Counted from the stretch's first letter, positions 15,579 to 24,470 are shown. The stretch is 64,000 nt of DNA from UBA4416 sp040389965 (GCA_040389965.1 JAZJZF010000019.1:6120-70119); one strand, 5' to 3'. Numbers and translations are program-made. The notes: generated by a model from the letters alone, not told the origin.

Positions 15579-17363
15579 TTAGGAGGATACAGGCCTTACC
15601 TGGAGCTTAATATTCCACTCGTTTACCATCCAGTAGGGGTCTTCCTTAAATTTTTTCCAGTCTTCCAATAAAGAAGCATGTAGCGTCATTAATTCTTTTT
15701 TTAGCTCATCGCTGTAACTGTCGTAATCACTTTTGTATTGCTTGTTGGTAATATATTTCTCGAAATATTCCAATAAATTGAAGCAAACAGTAAACTGGCC
15801 GCAGGCAATGATCGTATCAGGGAGTGTTTTTTCTCCTCCCAATTGTTCAGGTGAGAACCATAGAGTAGTTCCCATTTTTAAAGAACGGGCAGCCACTTCC
15901 ATAATATGTGGCCCCGGCTCTGTAAGTTCTTTTGTGAAATATGGATATTTATTCCTTCTTTTTTCCACTTCAATTTCTGTCAGCTCAAAAACGGCATTCA
16001 TGATCAGTCTTGGCCTCCACACAGGGTCGCCATAAACGCGCTCAAAACTAAACCACCTCATGTGTTTGATAAATACTTTTGTTACCATTTTCATGGCAGA
16101 CTTACGCCTGTTTAAAAGCATATTGTTTATGACACCAAACTTTAATTTATCGACGTAATGCAAGCGTTTTGCAAAAAAATCAGGAACTCCTACACGCTTT
16201 GTCAATCCTACAAAGCCCATAGATGTGATAAGGAGAAAAAAGGCAACCAGCATACCGATGGTTCCAAAAATAGAGCATAATATAATAACGGGTTTAACGT
16301 TTGAAGAACAGGCATATAATACAACAATAAGCCCTATCATGGCACTCATGATCCCAAAATACCTCAATGATTTGAAATTCCATTTTCCTATCCAGGGCAT
16401 GGTTTCCGTATTGCTGCGGATGTAGCTTTCCATGGTTGGATTGGTACCATCCGATAAAATATAAAGATCAACTGATTTTTTATCATCTGAGCGAAATTCT
16501 TTAAGACTGTCAGGATAGTGTCTCATATGCTCTTCACCTGCCAATATTGCATCAACACCCTGGTTGTCGTCTACGCCGCCATCCATAAGGCCTATAGGGT
16601 ATTCAATTTTATCACCATCAAATACATTATGTGGTAGTAGAAATTTATCTTTTAATTTTTGTGCAGATTCATAAATAAAATCATCCGGAAAATTAATGGG
16701 TTCAAAACCAAAAGGGAAACAGGATGAAGCAGCTATGATATCGGAGAAACGGATTTCTTTGGCAACATCTATCGGAATGTGGATTTTTTTATTTCCAATG
16801 TACTCACCCGTACTTTTGGTATCCCATGTTTCCGTTTTATTGAAATGAAAAGGTAAGGCAAAATTAAACTCCGTAGCATTAAAGCTTATTTCTTTTACAT
16901 GAATAGCAGGTGTTTCCTTCCAAAGTAAACCAAAGGTTTCGCTCTCAAATTCGCGAAAATAGATAGATGAAAACGCTGTAATTAAACTTCTTTGGCGCCC
17001 TTCGTGCCAGTTTTTATCATCCGCAAGGTATTCGAGGGCATGCTCCACAAGATCTTCCTGCGTCATGAACATATAGAGGCTTTTATAACAATCTTCAATA
17101 GTGCCGCCTTTCTTGATGGTGGTAACATATTTAACGCCCGTAAATGTTCCTGCGGATACAGTTGACAGGATTCTTACGCGTTCCAGCAGGGTAGTATCGT
17201 AGAGTTTTTTTGTGGAAAGATATGAGAGTACTCCTAAATGTATGGAGGTAGCCCTGAAACCTCCGCCGGATAAAGAAATGGCAATATTGTGAAATGGCAG
17301 TTTAGGTAGAGCCGCACTTTTTTCCTGGTTCGGGTTGGTCGTTTTGTTTGTAGTACTCTCCAT
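15579..17363 (-). CDS. Patatin-like phospholipase with an internal membrane segment
   Basis: A protein of 594 residues. The N-terminal half is a patatin-like domain: oxyanion loop SGGGFRA (32-38), nucleophile elbow TVSAG with S70, a conserved AASSCFPFGFEP (211-222), and the catalytic aspartate in DGG (261-263). The elbow lacks the first glycine of canonical GxSxG. Two adjacent hydrophobic helices (about 335-385) follow, then a charged C-terminal region of ~200 residues. It would be an inner-membrane-anchored lipid acyl hydrolase releasing fatty acids from phospholipids or neutral lipids. It lies 8 nt downstream of an SGNH hydrolase gene on the same strand, so the two are likely one transcript. 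The substrate is inferred only. Confidence 0.85.
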   Translation of the reverse strand: MESTTNKTTNPNQEKSAALPKLPFHNIAISLSGGGFRATSIHLGVLSYLSTKKLYDTTLLERVRILSTVSAGTFTGVKYVTTIKKGGTIEDCYKSLYMFMTQEDLVEHALEYLADDKNWHEGRQRSLITAFSSIYFREFESETFGLLWKETPAIHVKEISFNATEFNFALPFHFNKTETWDTKSTGEYIGNKKIHIPIDVAKEIRFSDIIAASSCFPFGFEPINFPDDFIYESAQKLKDKFLLPHNVFDGDKIEYPIGLMDGGVDDNQGVDAILAGEEHMRHYPDSLKEFRSDDKKSVDLYILSDGTNPTMESYIRSNTETMPWIGKWNFKSLRYFGIMSAMIGLIVVLYACSSNVKPVIILCSIFGTIGMLVAFFLLITSMGFVGLTKRVGVPDFFAKRLHYVDKLKFGVINNMLLNRRKSAMKMVTKVFIKHMRWFSFERVYGDPVWRPRLIMNAVFELTEIEVEKRRNKYPYFTKELTEPGPHIMEVAARSLKMGTTLWFSPEQLGGEKTLPDTIIACGQFTVCFNLLEYFEKYITNKQYKSDYDSYSDELKKELMTLHASLLEDWKKFKEDPYWMVNEWNIKLQVRPVSS

Positions 17364-17371
17364 AAACTTAA

Positions 17372-18667
17372 CTAAATATATCTATAAATATTCACATCCA
17401 CGATATACTCGAATTTTTTTCTGAATTTAAATATAGGAACCCGAGGAATTTTTAAGCCATAGTTCTTTTGTATGGCTTTAATGAATTCGTTTGCCAGCAA
17501 TGATTGCCCTAAAGAATTGATATGAATACCGTCTAAAGAAAAGGCTCCTGTTTGCTTATAATAAATGTTTCTTGTTTTATCGTCGAAGTACCTGTCGCTC
17601 TTAGTGTTTCTAAGCAAACGGTTCAGGTTAACAAGGCCCAATTGCTTTTCTTCAGCAATTGTTTTTATTGAATTATTATATTGGTTAACGGTATGTTCAA
17701 TAAATGTTACCTGTTGGGTGGTTAACGTATATTTTTTAGGAATAGGAGCAGAGCCACTGAGATAGGTATCTTTTAAAGGATCAAGTAGTATTTCAGATAA
17801 TATTAATTCTCCTTTTTTGAGTTGTCGTATAACAGGTTTATCATTTATGAACTCTTCTACAATATACGCATTATTGCCCGGATGAAAGACCATACCTTTA
17901 TACTGAACTGATAAACGATTGACTTCCTCCTGATTTAATAATAGACCATTATACGGAATAGTGTTGAAAAAAGGAATGGAAATAAGATTGGGAATGGTTG
18001 CTAATATTCCTTTTGCTCCCGACTGTGTAAGTGTGTCTGTAATGTATTTCAGGGTTTCATGAAATCCCACACCGGGCGGGCCTTCCAAAGGGGTTATCGA
18101 ATCAAGTGTTCCGCCGCTCATAGCAAATGCAAGAACATCGTTATTGCCAATGAACAACGTAAAAAAATTGGGTTGCATGGTCATGGCATCAGACAGGATA
18201 GATGCCTGTTGAGGATTGGAAGCCATGCGTGTAAAAAACAAATTGTAATTTCCTTCTCCTGCTTCCGGATTGCCATATCCCGGATAAATGAGGTGTATGG
18301 CTTTAGCACCCGGAATAGCCATGTTATTAAAAGGGCCACTGCTTATATAACTGTTATTTTTAAAGATATTACTATCACAGGTTTCAGACAAATAACCCAA
18401 TACCATCAATTTTGAATGAGGATGATTTGGATCAGGTTTTAAGATCAATCGTGAACGGCCCGAAAACCCAACACCTACAGAGTGTTTATCTACTAAGGCT
18501 TGTTTAAATGAAATGGGACTGATCAAACTGTATTGCTGGGCAATTAAATTGGGGTAGGTATTTAACTGGCCTTCATAATACAAAGCACCATCGGCGTAGC
18601 CTGCAGTAATAGAGTCCCCTATCGAAACAAATCGCGTCAGATCTATGGTACTCTTTTGATTCGTCAT
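17372..18667 (-). CDS. SGNH/GDSL-family hydrolase, no export signal
   Basis: A protein of 431 residues. Block I is SIGDSITAGYADG with S19 as nucleophile, block II holds NNMAIPGAKA, block III is GNND (174-177), and block V is DGIH near the C-terminus, so Ser, Gly, Asn and Asp-His are all present. Family members are esterases or lipases. It is a clear paralogue of the next gene upstream: they share YADGALYY.GQ....YPNL, FIGNNDVLA and SLDGIH. It lacks the lipoprotein signal of the paralogue, and an in-frame stop 11 codons before the ATG excludes one upstream. It is therefore either cytosolic or poorly annotated at the N-terminus through sequence error. The patatin gene follows by 8 nt. Confidence 0.87.
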   Translation of the reverse strand: MTNQKSTIDLTRFVSIGDSITAGYADGALYYEGQLNTYPNLIAQQYSLISPISFKQALVDKHSVGVGFSGRSRLILKPDPNHPHSKLMVLGYLSETCDSNIFKNNSYISSGPFNNMAIPGAKAIHLIYPGYGNPEAGEGNYNLFFTRMASNPQQASILSDAMTMQPNFFTLFIGNNDVLAFAMSGGTLDSITPLEGPPGVGFHETLKYITDTLTQSGAKGILATIPNLISIPFFNTIPYNGLLLNQEEVNRLSVQYKGMVFHPGNNAYIVEEFINDKPVIRQLKKGELILSEILLDPLKDTYLSGSAPIPKKYTLTTQQVTFIEHTVNQYNNSIKTIAEEKQLGLVNLNRLLRNTKSDRYFDDKTRNIYYKQTGAFSLDGIHINSLGQSLLANEFIKAIQKNYGLKIPRVPIFKFRKKFEYIVDVNIYRYI

Positions 18668-18761
18668 AAAAAGGTGTCGAAAAAAATGATTGAATCTTTA
18701 CATTTAGTAGTACGTAAATATACGTGAGATGTTTCATTTTTTGGTGAATTATTGCCAAAGC

Positions 18762-18798
18762 AAAAAACGGATACAAGTCTGGCCTGTATCCGTTTTTT
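18762..18798 (-). terminator. Intrinsic terminator
   Basis: A 14-bp perfect stem (AAAAAACGGATACA / TGTATCCGTTTTTT) with a 9-nt loop. It follows the upstream SGNH gene on the minus strand and ends the DUF2147-FadL-SGNH transcript. Confidence 0.85.
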
Positions 18799-18824
18799 AC
18801 AAAAAACTTTTAACCCCTTTTTAG

Positions 18825-20169
18825 CTAAGGGAAAGCTACACCATTATATTTAGTGGCATCTACCTGCGGGATGGTGGATCCATAGGTCGAGTTAATGGCT
18901 TTAATAAATTCGTTAGCTAACATGGCGTTAGCTCTTGGCGTTAAATGCACACCATCCAATGAAAAAGCTCCTCCGCTTACAAATGTAGAAGAGGTATTAA
19001 TACCGTTATATACAATACCGGATTTAGCTTTTGCCATAAAACCATTTACATCTACATAAGCTAAGCCTTTTGAACTGGCAACAGCGTTTAATTTAGCATT
19101 ATAACCGGCAACAGCAACTTGTATACTTGATACTTCAGCTTCCGTTAAAACATACTTATTGCTAAGTGGATTTTGAGAACCGTATCCAAAGCATTTTAAA
19201 GAATCCTGTGGTGTAGATAATAAAACATACTCCGTTGATTTTATTTGTCTCATTCCGCCAGTAGCTGCAGGGTCTTTTATCATGAAAGGATTACTACCGG
19301 CTTTAAATGTTATGCCCAATGGCGCATAAGCCGCACTTAACTGTGCTGCCTGAGTTGCATCTAAGGTTAAGCCATTGTATGGTATTGTTGTAAAATAAGG
19401 AAGACTGGTTACATCCGGAATATTCCCAATAACACCTTTCGCGCCATTGGCCGTCATGGTATTAACAATAGCATCAATGCTTGGATCGAACGCAGATGAT
19501 GGTGTAATAGCATCCGAAGCCCCGCCTGCCAGTGCATAGGCCAGTACATCATTATTTCCAATGAACATAGAAAAGAATGTAGGATTTTGTGCTGATGCTT
19601 TGCTTAAGATAGATGCTGTAGTCACTTCAGAAGGATCGACCATACGTTTGAAGAATGGATTTAAAAAACCATACCCCTGAATAGCAATGTGAGTTGCTTT
19701 AGCACCCGGTACACCCATATTATTNNNNNNNNNNTGACCTATCACCGAGTGCATCTCCAACCCTCGAACCAAGCCCTACAGCATCACCTGTTGGAGCATA
19801 AAATACAGGTGATAAAGAGGTTACACCTTTGCAATCTGTAGCGTAACCCAGTACACGTTTCGATACAACTACAGTGCCTGTTACACCTGCACCAACAGAG
19901 CCTACCGGCATAAGTGGCTGAGTAAAGTTGCCACCACCAACTTGTTTAAACTGCTCTGCCAAAAGGTTTGGGTAAGAAACCATTTGCCCGTCGTAATATA
20001 AGGCACCGTCGGCATAACCGGATGTAATAGAGTTTCCGATGGCTACATATTTAGAAACATCCAGGCTTCCTTTACCAGGATCAGGAGCATCTAATTTAGG
20101 TTTACAGCTGCTCATAAAGGCGCTAACCGTTAAAGCTGCTATGATTGATTTATAAGTTATATTTTGCAT
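18825..20169 (-). CDS. SGNH/GDSL-family hydrolase, lipoprotein (interrupted by an assembly gap)
   Basis: One gene read across a run of N at 19725-19734. The N-terminus is a lipoprotein signal (lipobox MSSC, with C22 as the acylated residue), so the enzyme is a membrane lipoprotein facing the periplasm or the surface. Block I is GNSITSGYADG, with Asn in place of the usual Asp of GDS. GNND and SLDGVHLTP complete the SGNH set. The two sides of the gap are in different frames; the true gap must be a multiple of three (for example 12), giving about 448 residues. It lies 11 nt after the FadL-type gene, a common esterase-plus-fatty-acid-channel pairing in Bacteroidota. Likely role: release of fatty acids from esters. 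Confidence 0.85.
19725..19734. other. Assembly gap (ten N) inside SGNH gene
   Basis: The flanking codons are complete (TCA before and AAT after, on the minus strand), so the missing length must be a multiple of three. Ten is a placeholder. Confidence 0.95.
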
Positions 20170-20180
20170 AGTCGTGAATA

Positions 20181-21384
20181 TTAAAATTTATAAAATAAAG
20201 AAACACCCGGAATACAAACATTTGTTTTGTATGTTCCGCTTAAACCTGTTTCTAGGTTAGTGTCTTCTCTTTTAAATGAAGAGAAATAGAAAGAGGCATT
20301 GATACCAAATTTTTTCTTGATGGTATAACCTATACCTGCTGTGTAGATAACACGGTTAGCATCCGGTGTTTCAGGCGTTACGTACCCATTTTGCACGGGA
20401 GAAATTCCATAAGCAGCACCCAATCTAACAGCTAATCCTTCTATGACTTTATATTCTCCACCCAATCTGAAAGCGAATGTGTTTTTATACATACGTGCCG
20501 ATTTGGTATCAACTAAGGAAGTAGTATTATTTTCATAATCAAAAGCTAAAGTATCATAGGTTTTCCAGCCTACATAATTCACATCTAATGCCAAGGTTAA
20601 TTTGTCTGTGGCTTTATAGGCAAATCCTATCGTTGCTACCTGAGGCAAAGGAAGTGTGGCTTTAAATTTTCCGTTAGGGAAATTAGAGGAAAGAGAGGAC
20701 GGTACTGTAAAAGTAGCATCTCCGCTTTTCACTTCCATATTCACTTGCGAACGGTAAGTTAAACCAATGGATAATTTTTCGATGGGTTGGTAATAAATAC
20801 CGGCGTTAAAACCAAAACCACTGGCTTTACCCGATAATTCCGCATGACCGTATGTTCCGGAAGCATCAGCTACAGGAATATCTTTTTGCAAAGCCTGCAC
20901 CAATACCTAATTTTTTAGTGATTTTATAACTTACTGTCGGCTGAAAAAATATAGCCTGTAGTTTTAGGCGGGTTAAAGCAAAACGACCCATCCAGCCTTC
21001 TTTCCATTCGATCGTACTTCCAAACGGTGTATAAATACCTAATCCGAGTTTTAATTTACTACTGTCTTTTAGTTCAAAAACACCATAAGCTGCAAAAGGC
21101 GTCCCTACGGGCGATTTTGTTTCTGCAGATAAATTGGTGTTCTTATCCAAAAATTTAACGTGAGAAATTGTAGGACTTATACCTACATTGATGTCGTTTC
21201 CCTTCATAAAAGACATTCCGCCCGGGTTATAAAATAAAGAGGCTCCATCCTGAATGTAGGCTGTACCTGCATTTCCCATGCCTTGCTGTGCCTGCCCCTG
21301 TAAATTTACCTGGTATCCCTGCGCATTTATTGTAAATGGCGCCGAAAGGATTAAGGTTGCTGCTAGTTTTTGTAGATTTGTCAT
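20181..21384 (-). pseudogene. OmpP1/FadL-family outer-membrane transporter, frameshifted
   Basis: The two halves of one FadL-type beta-barrel lie in different frames. The first half (from 21384) has a signal peptide ending in NAQ, then GMGNAGTAYIQDGASLFYNPGG, shortened here to GMGNAG..NPGG, the FadL N-terminal hatch region, and TPFGS..W..GW. It runs out at GAGF then goes off frame. The second half resumes at QKDIPVADASG and continues to a C-terminal SLFYKF, a typical barrel end. The break is at about 20888-20895. FadL proteins carry long-chain fatty acids or hydrophobic compounds across the outer membrane. Family members usually have several more residues at the break, so a small deletion or an assembly collapse is likely. 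An assembly gap lies in the next gene, so an artefact is quite possible. Confidence 0.8.
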
Positions 21385-21410
21385 ATTGATATTTAGTTGT
21401 TGAGAGTTAA

Positions 21411-21851
21411 TTATTTTGGATCAGAAACTTTGAACCAGGTTTGTGTACGGCCAATTAATGAAATGCCGATGTACCCACGCAGGTCTAATTTTCCATCTCT
21501 GTATTTGATAGTGCAACTGTAGGTCTTTCCATTTTCGGGGTCATAGATGGTTCCGTCTTCCCATTCATCCTCATCGAATACGAAATTTTTAAGCATATTT
21601 AAGCCCATTAAAGGAACAGATTGTTTTGTTTTATCAGAATTGTTTTTATCTGTTTTGGGGCTACCATCTTCATACGTTGGAATTTTGAGCCATACGATTT
21701 TTCCATTGTATTTGTTACCTTCTTTGTAGATCTGAACTTTGGCTTTTCCACTTGCTGTAAGCCATGTTCCAAGAACAGCATCAGCATTAATGGTTTGAGA
21801 AAAACCTGCCATGGAAATCAATAGTAATAAAGCAAATAATGATCTTTTCAT
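21411..21851 (-). CDS. DUF2147 domain-containing exported protein
   Basis: A small exported protein of 146 residues. The signal peptide (about 1-18) ends in GFSQ, then the DUF2147 domain runs from ADAVLGTWLT to the C-terminus, with GKIVWL, a Pro-Lys-Thr-Asp linker, and GYIGISLIGRTQTWFKV at the end. The family forms a lipocalin-like beta-barrel with no proven biochemical activity. It is the first gene of a three-gene cluster followed by FadL (26 nt) and the SGNH lipoprotein (11 nt), which suggests a role in handling lipids or envelope stress. A -7 element and an FNR-type palindrome lie upstream. Confidence 0.88.
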   Translation of the reverse strand: MKRSLFALLLLISMAGFSQTINADAVLGTWLTASGKAKVQIYKEGNKYNGKIVWLKIPTYEDGSPKTDKNNSDKTKQSVPLMGLNMLKNFVFDEDEWEDGTIYDPENGKTYSCTIKYRDGKLDLRGYIGISLIGRTQTWFKVSDPK

Positions 21852-21885
21852 AACAGGGTCTTTAATTAATAATGACTCATTTATT

Positions 21886-21893
21886 CAAATATA
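21886..21893 (-). promoter_or_regulatory. -7 element (TATATTTG on the minus strand)
   Basis: An exact TAnnTTTG match about 35 nt before the DUF2147 start codon. The Crp/Fnr-type palindrome lies 43 nt further upstream. Confidence 0.7.
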
Positions 21894-21936
21894 GTGAATA
21901 TACCCTGGAATGCTCTTGATGCAGAATAGGAAAAGA

Positions 21937-21952
21937 CTTGATATATATCAAG
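21937..21952. promoter_or_regulatory. FNR/Crp-type operator palindrome
   Basis: CTTGATATATATCAAG is a perfect 16-bp palindrome that contains the FNR-type half sites TTGAT-N4-ATCAA exactly. Its centre is about 65 bp before the start expected from the -7 element at 21886, close to the usual activator position. A Crp/Fnr regulator with an ETLSR recognition helix is encoded about 590 bp away. Confidence 0.6.
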
Positions 21953-22061
21953 ATAATTATGCGTGCATAGTATTTGATAGAATGGAATACTGTAGAAAAT
22001 ATTCCCATGTTTGTTTAGCACAGGATATAATTGGTAAAATGCAGAGCGGAAGCTAAGCTGA

Positions 22062-22532
22062 TTATTTTTTTATAAAATTGAGGTTACGAATATATACTTC
22101 GTTTATAGCAGTGGCACATAACTCACCGGAAGTATCATAAATATCGATAGGGTAGGCTTTTACAAATTTGCCTTCCTGAGATAATACTTTTTCAGCTTCG
22201 GCTACCATCTCATCTGTAATGGTAATGGTATAATGCAGGTCGGTTCTTCCCGGTTTAATGTATTCGATTTCCGCACTTTTTAGCCATACGGTTATTTTAT
22301 AGCCTTTATGCTGCATAATCTGTCCAAACAATAAAGCATAAAACGGATCGGTAGCTGAAAAGATAGTGCCGCCAAAAATAGAATTACCAAGGTTGGAAGT
22401 AAACAGGCTCCTGTTGATCTTTATATCAATTCCTCTAAAATCTTTATAAATCTTTTTTACCCAAATACGTTGGAAAAGCATAGGCGGATAGAGCCGCATC
22501 AGCCATTTAAGGGAGTTTTCGGAGATCTTCAT
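22062..22532 (-). CDS. DUF4442 hot-dog fold protein
   Basis: A protein of 156 residues matching DUF4442, a hot-dog-fold family related to acyl-CoA thioesterases. Recognisable parts are the N-terminal helix, FTSNLGNSIFGGTIFSATDP (residues about 44-63), and the strand AEIEYIKPGRTDLHY. The position of FGGTIFSATDP corresponds to the central hot-dog helix. No catalytic residue can be fixed. It lies 7 nt after a Crp/Fnr regulator gene on the same strand and is a distant relative of the gene at 23159. Its place beside thioesterase and beta-oxidation genes points to acyl-CoA or lipid metabolism, by inference. Confidence 0.8.
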   Translation of the reverse strand: MKISENSLKWLMRLYPPMLFQRIWVKKIYKDFRGIDIKINRSLFTSNLGNSIFGGTIFSATDPFYALLFGQIMQHKGYKITVWLKSAEIEYIKPGRTDLHYTITITDEMVAEAEKVLSQEGKFVKAYPIDIYDTSGELCATAINEVYIRNLNFIKK

Positions 22533-22539
22533 GTTAACA

Positions 22540-23130
22540 CTATAAACCCTGTTTTACCGTTTGGCTGCGCAAGCGGCTTAATGTTTCGGGTGTAATACCT
22601 AAATAGGAAGATAAATAAATAGCAGGTACGCGGTTGTCGAGCTTAGGATGAAATTTTAAAAATTCGAGGTAGCGTTCCTGCGCTGAATACCCTGCACGGT
22701 TCACTTTTTTGCCACGTCGTAATGCTTTTACAAAATAGCGTTCAATTATTTTTCTAACGGCTCTTTCAAACATAGGTATCTCATCGTAAAAACGGTGCAG
22801 GTCTTCGTAGCTCAGCACAAATACCTGGCTGTCTTCGAGTGCTTCAATGTTTATTCCTGCCGGTTGTTGTGATAAAAATGCTTCAGCATCGCCAAACCAG
22901 TTATTTTGAGCAATAAGATCAATGGTATGTTCTATGCCCTGTTCATCAAAAGTGTAATAGCGAAACAAGCCTTCGTTCACGTAAAACATCATATTAGCGT
23001 TATCGCCTTCGTTAAGCAGGTTCTTCTTTTTTTTGACGTACTTCACTTTTAAGGACGCAATAAATTTCTCAATACCTTCTTTTGATATTTCCGCGTGTTG
23101 TTGTATGCCATTAATCAGTTTATCAAACAT
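22540..23130 (-). CDS. Crp/Fnr family transcriptional regulator
   Basis: A protein of 196 residues with an N-terminal cyclic-nucleotide-binding-like beta-roll (about 20-120: LLNEGDNANMMFYV, GDAEAFL) and a C-terminal winged helix-turn-helix. The recognition helix reads TPETLSRLR, with the E-x-x-S-R pattern that in FNR reads TTGAT half sites. There are no N-terminal cysteines for an Fe-S cluster and no clear cAMP pocket, so the signal is unknown. A perfect FNR-type palindrome lies at 21937, beyond the next gene, and is its likely target. It is placed between the two DUF4442 genes, 7 nt from the downstream one. Confidence 0.9.
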   Translation of the reverse strand: MFDKLINGIQQHAEISKEGIEKFIASLKVKYVKKKKNLLNEGDNANMMFYVNEGLFRYYTFDEQGIEHTIDLIAQNNWFGDAEAFLSQQPAGINIEALEDSQVFVLSYEDLHRFYDEIPMFERAVRKIIERYFVKALRRGKKVNRAGYSAQERYLEFLKFHPKLDNRVPAIYLSSYLGITPETLSRLRSQTVKQGL

Positions 23131-23158
23131 ATTCAGGAACTTTTAAATTGATTAAACA

Positions 23159-23668
23159 TCACATTTTCATTTTCACATTCTTCCAGGCTTTGATCTGCCA
23201 ATTGATAAGTCCTGTACAGATATGATTGTTTTCGGTATCATATACTTCTACGGGAAATTCTTTAAAGATGGCATCCTGTGTTTTTAAAGGATTGAGAATT
23301 TCCTCTTCAATTTGCTGTTTGCTTATTTTAAATTTTACCTGCACCGCCGTTTTGGCCTGATAGTGGTAAGTCATATGAATTGTTTTTAAAATAATGCGGT
23401 ATTCTTTCGGGGAAAAATTGATGAGTAAACTCAGGCCTGAAACATACTCGCACAGTGTTGCCAATAAGCAGGCATGTATGCCATTAATGTGATTGCGATT
23501 AGGTCTGATGTTTTGAACCATCATGGTTAGCACGTCTTCGCCAATATGTATGACTTTAATACGGTGTGGTTTATTGAATGGAACTGTTCTGAGCAATACA
23601 AAGTTAAGCATCCACAGATAAAATGCGGAGTGCTTTGCTTTGTTTACCAATGTTTGCAGTTTGTCCAT
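23159..23668 (-). CDS. DUF4442-like hot-dog protein
   Basis: A protein of 169 residues with the DUF4442 pattern: a long N-terminal amphipathic helix (KAKHSAFYLWMLNFVL), a central HINGIHACLLATLCEYVSG hot-dog helix near residues 80-98 and a final pair of beta strands with FPVEVYDTENN. It resembles YiiD/PaaI-type thioesterases but catalytic residues are not certain. It sits 1 nt after the thioesterase-ACBP gene on the same strand, so the two are almost surely co-transcribed. Likely role in acyl-CoA turnover, inferred from context and fold. Confidence 0.78.
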   Translation of the reverse strand: MDKLQTLVNKAKHSAFYLWMLNFVLLRTVPFNKPHRIKVIHIGEDVLTMMVQNIRPNRNHINGIHACLLATLCEYVSGLSLLINFSPKEYRIILKTIHMTYHYQAKTAVQVKFKISKQQIEEEILNPLKTQDAIFKEFPVEVYDTENNHICTGLINWQIKAWKNVKMKM

Positions 23669-23669
23669 C

Positions 23670-24404
23670 TTATTTAAATAAACCGGCTACGTAATCGATG
23701 TATTTTTGTTGAGCGTCTTCTTTAGAGATACCTTTTTTTGCATTCCATGCGTTGTATTTTGCAGCAGCCACAAAATCAAACATAGCGGGCTTATCGATAT
23801 TTAAGTCACCAATGGTGGCTTGTTTGTTAAGTGCATACAATTCAAGCATGACGTCGTTGCCCGGTTTTTCCGGTAATTCCATCACGCGTTTTTTTGCGTC
23901 TTCAAATTTTTGTTCTAATTCAGTCATGATATTTTTGTCTTTAATTATTTCTAGTTTTTTTTCAGGAACTTCTTCCAGTACAAAATTTTCGCTTTTGGGA
24001 ATTTCTAAAAATTTAATAGCCCATTCTTCGGGTAAAGAAGCCAATTTGCGTTTTACCATATCTACCCATGCCCCCTGTACATTTATTTGTGCAGCTTGTA
24101 CGCCATCGCCTCTGTACAGCCCCTGTGTAAAAGACCAGCGGCTTCCATCTCTGCGGCAATGCGTTAATTCGCAGGTTACTTTAACGGTGTCGCTCGGGCG
24201 AACCTCACGCATGTAGATTAATTCTTCACGAAATAAGATCGGGCCTATTTTTAATTTCTCTAACAGGTTAGCATCAAAGCCAAGGCTTTCAAGAATCTGA
24301 AGACGTGCTTGTGCTGCAAAATCAGCATATGCCGAATGCCTTAGATGCATATTAGCATCTATCTGTGACCACATCACTTTACCTTCAAAAAATACGTTTT
24401 TCAT
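23670..24404 (-). CDS. Acyl-CoA thioesterase fused to acyl-CoA-binding protein
   Basis: A protein of 244 residues with two domains. Residues about 1-150 are a 4HBT-type hot-dog thioesterase: VMWSQIDANMHLRHSAYADF carries the Asp of the YbgC/FadM active site (D16), followed by a strand pattern with MREVRPSDTV. Residues about 162-243 are an acyl-CoA-binding protein (ACBP) domain with Y190, K194, K216 and Y235 at the positions of the bovine ligand residues Y28, K32, K54 and Y73, and KQATIGD as signature. The ACBP part begins after M160, so a free ACBP could arise by internal initiation. It would bind long-chain acyl-CoA next to the hydrolase. The DUF4442 gene follows immediately. Confidence 0.88.
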   Translation of the reverse strand: MKNVFFEGKVMWSQIDANMHLRHSAYADFAAQARLQILESLGFDANLLEKLKIGPILFREELIYMREVRPSDTVKVTCELTHCRRDGSRWSFTQGLYRGDGVQAAQINVQGAWVDMVKRKLASLPEEWAIKFLEIPKSENFVLEEVPEKKLEIIKDKNIMTELEQKFEDAKKRVMELPEKPGNDVMLELYALNKQATIGDLNIDKPAMFDFVAAAKYNAWNAKKGISKEDAQQKYIDYVAGLFK

Positions 24405-24432
24405 TTTTGGTACGGTTGGTTATTTATAGACC

Positions 24433-24470
24433 TCACCCCCGGCCCCTCTCCTTTGGAGAGGGGAGAGTGA
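24433..24470. repeat. Palindromic intergenic repeat
   Basis: The core CCCCTCTCC-TTT-GGAGAGGGG (24443-24463) is a perfect 9-bp stem, flanked by TCAC...GTGA. It sits between the acyl-CoA dehydrogenase and thioesterase-ACBP genes. It looks like the dispersed palindromes common in Bacteroidota; no second copy is seen in this window. It might also act as a weak terminator. Confidence 0.6.
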
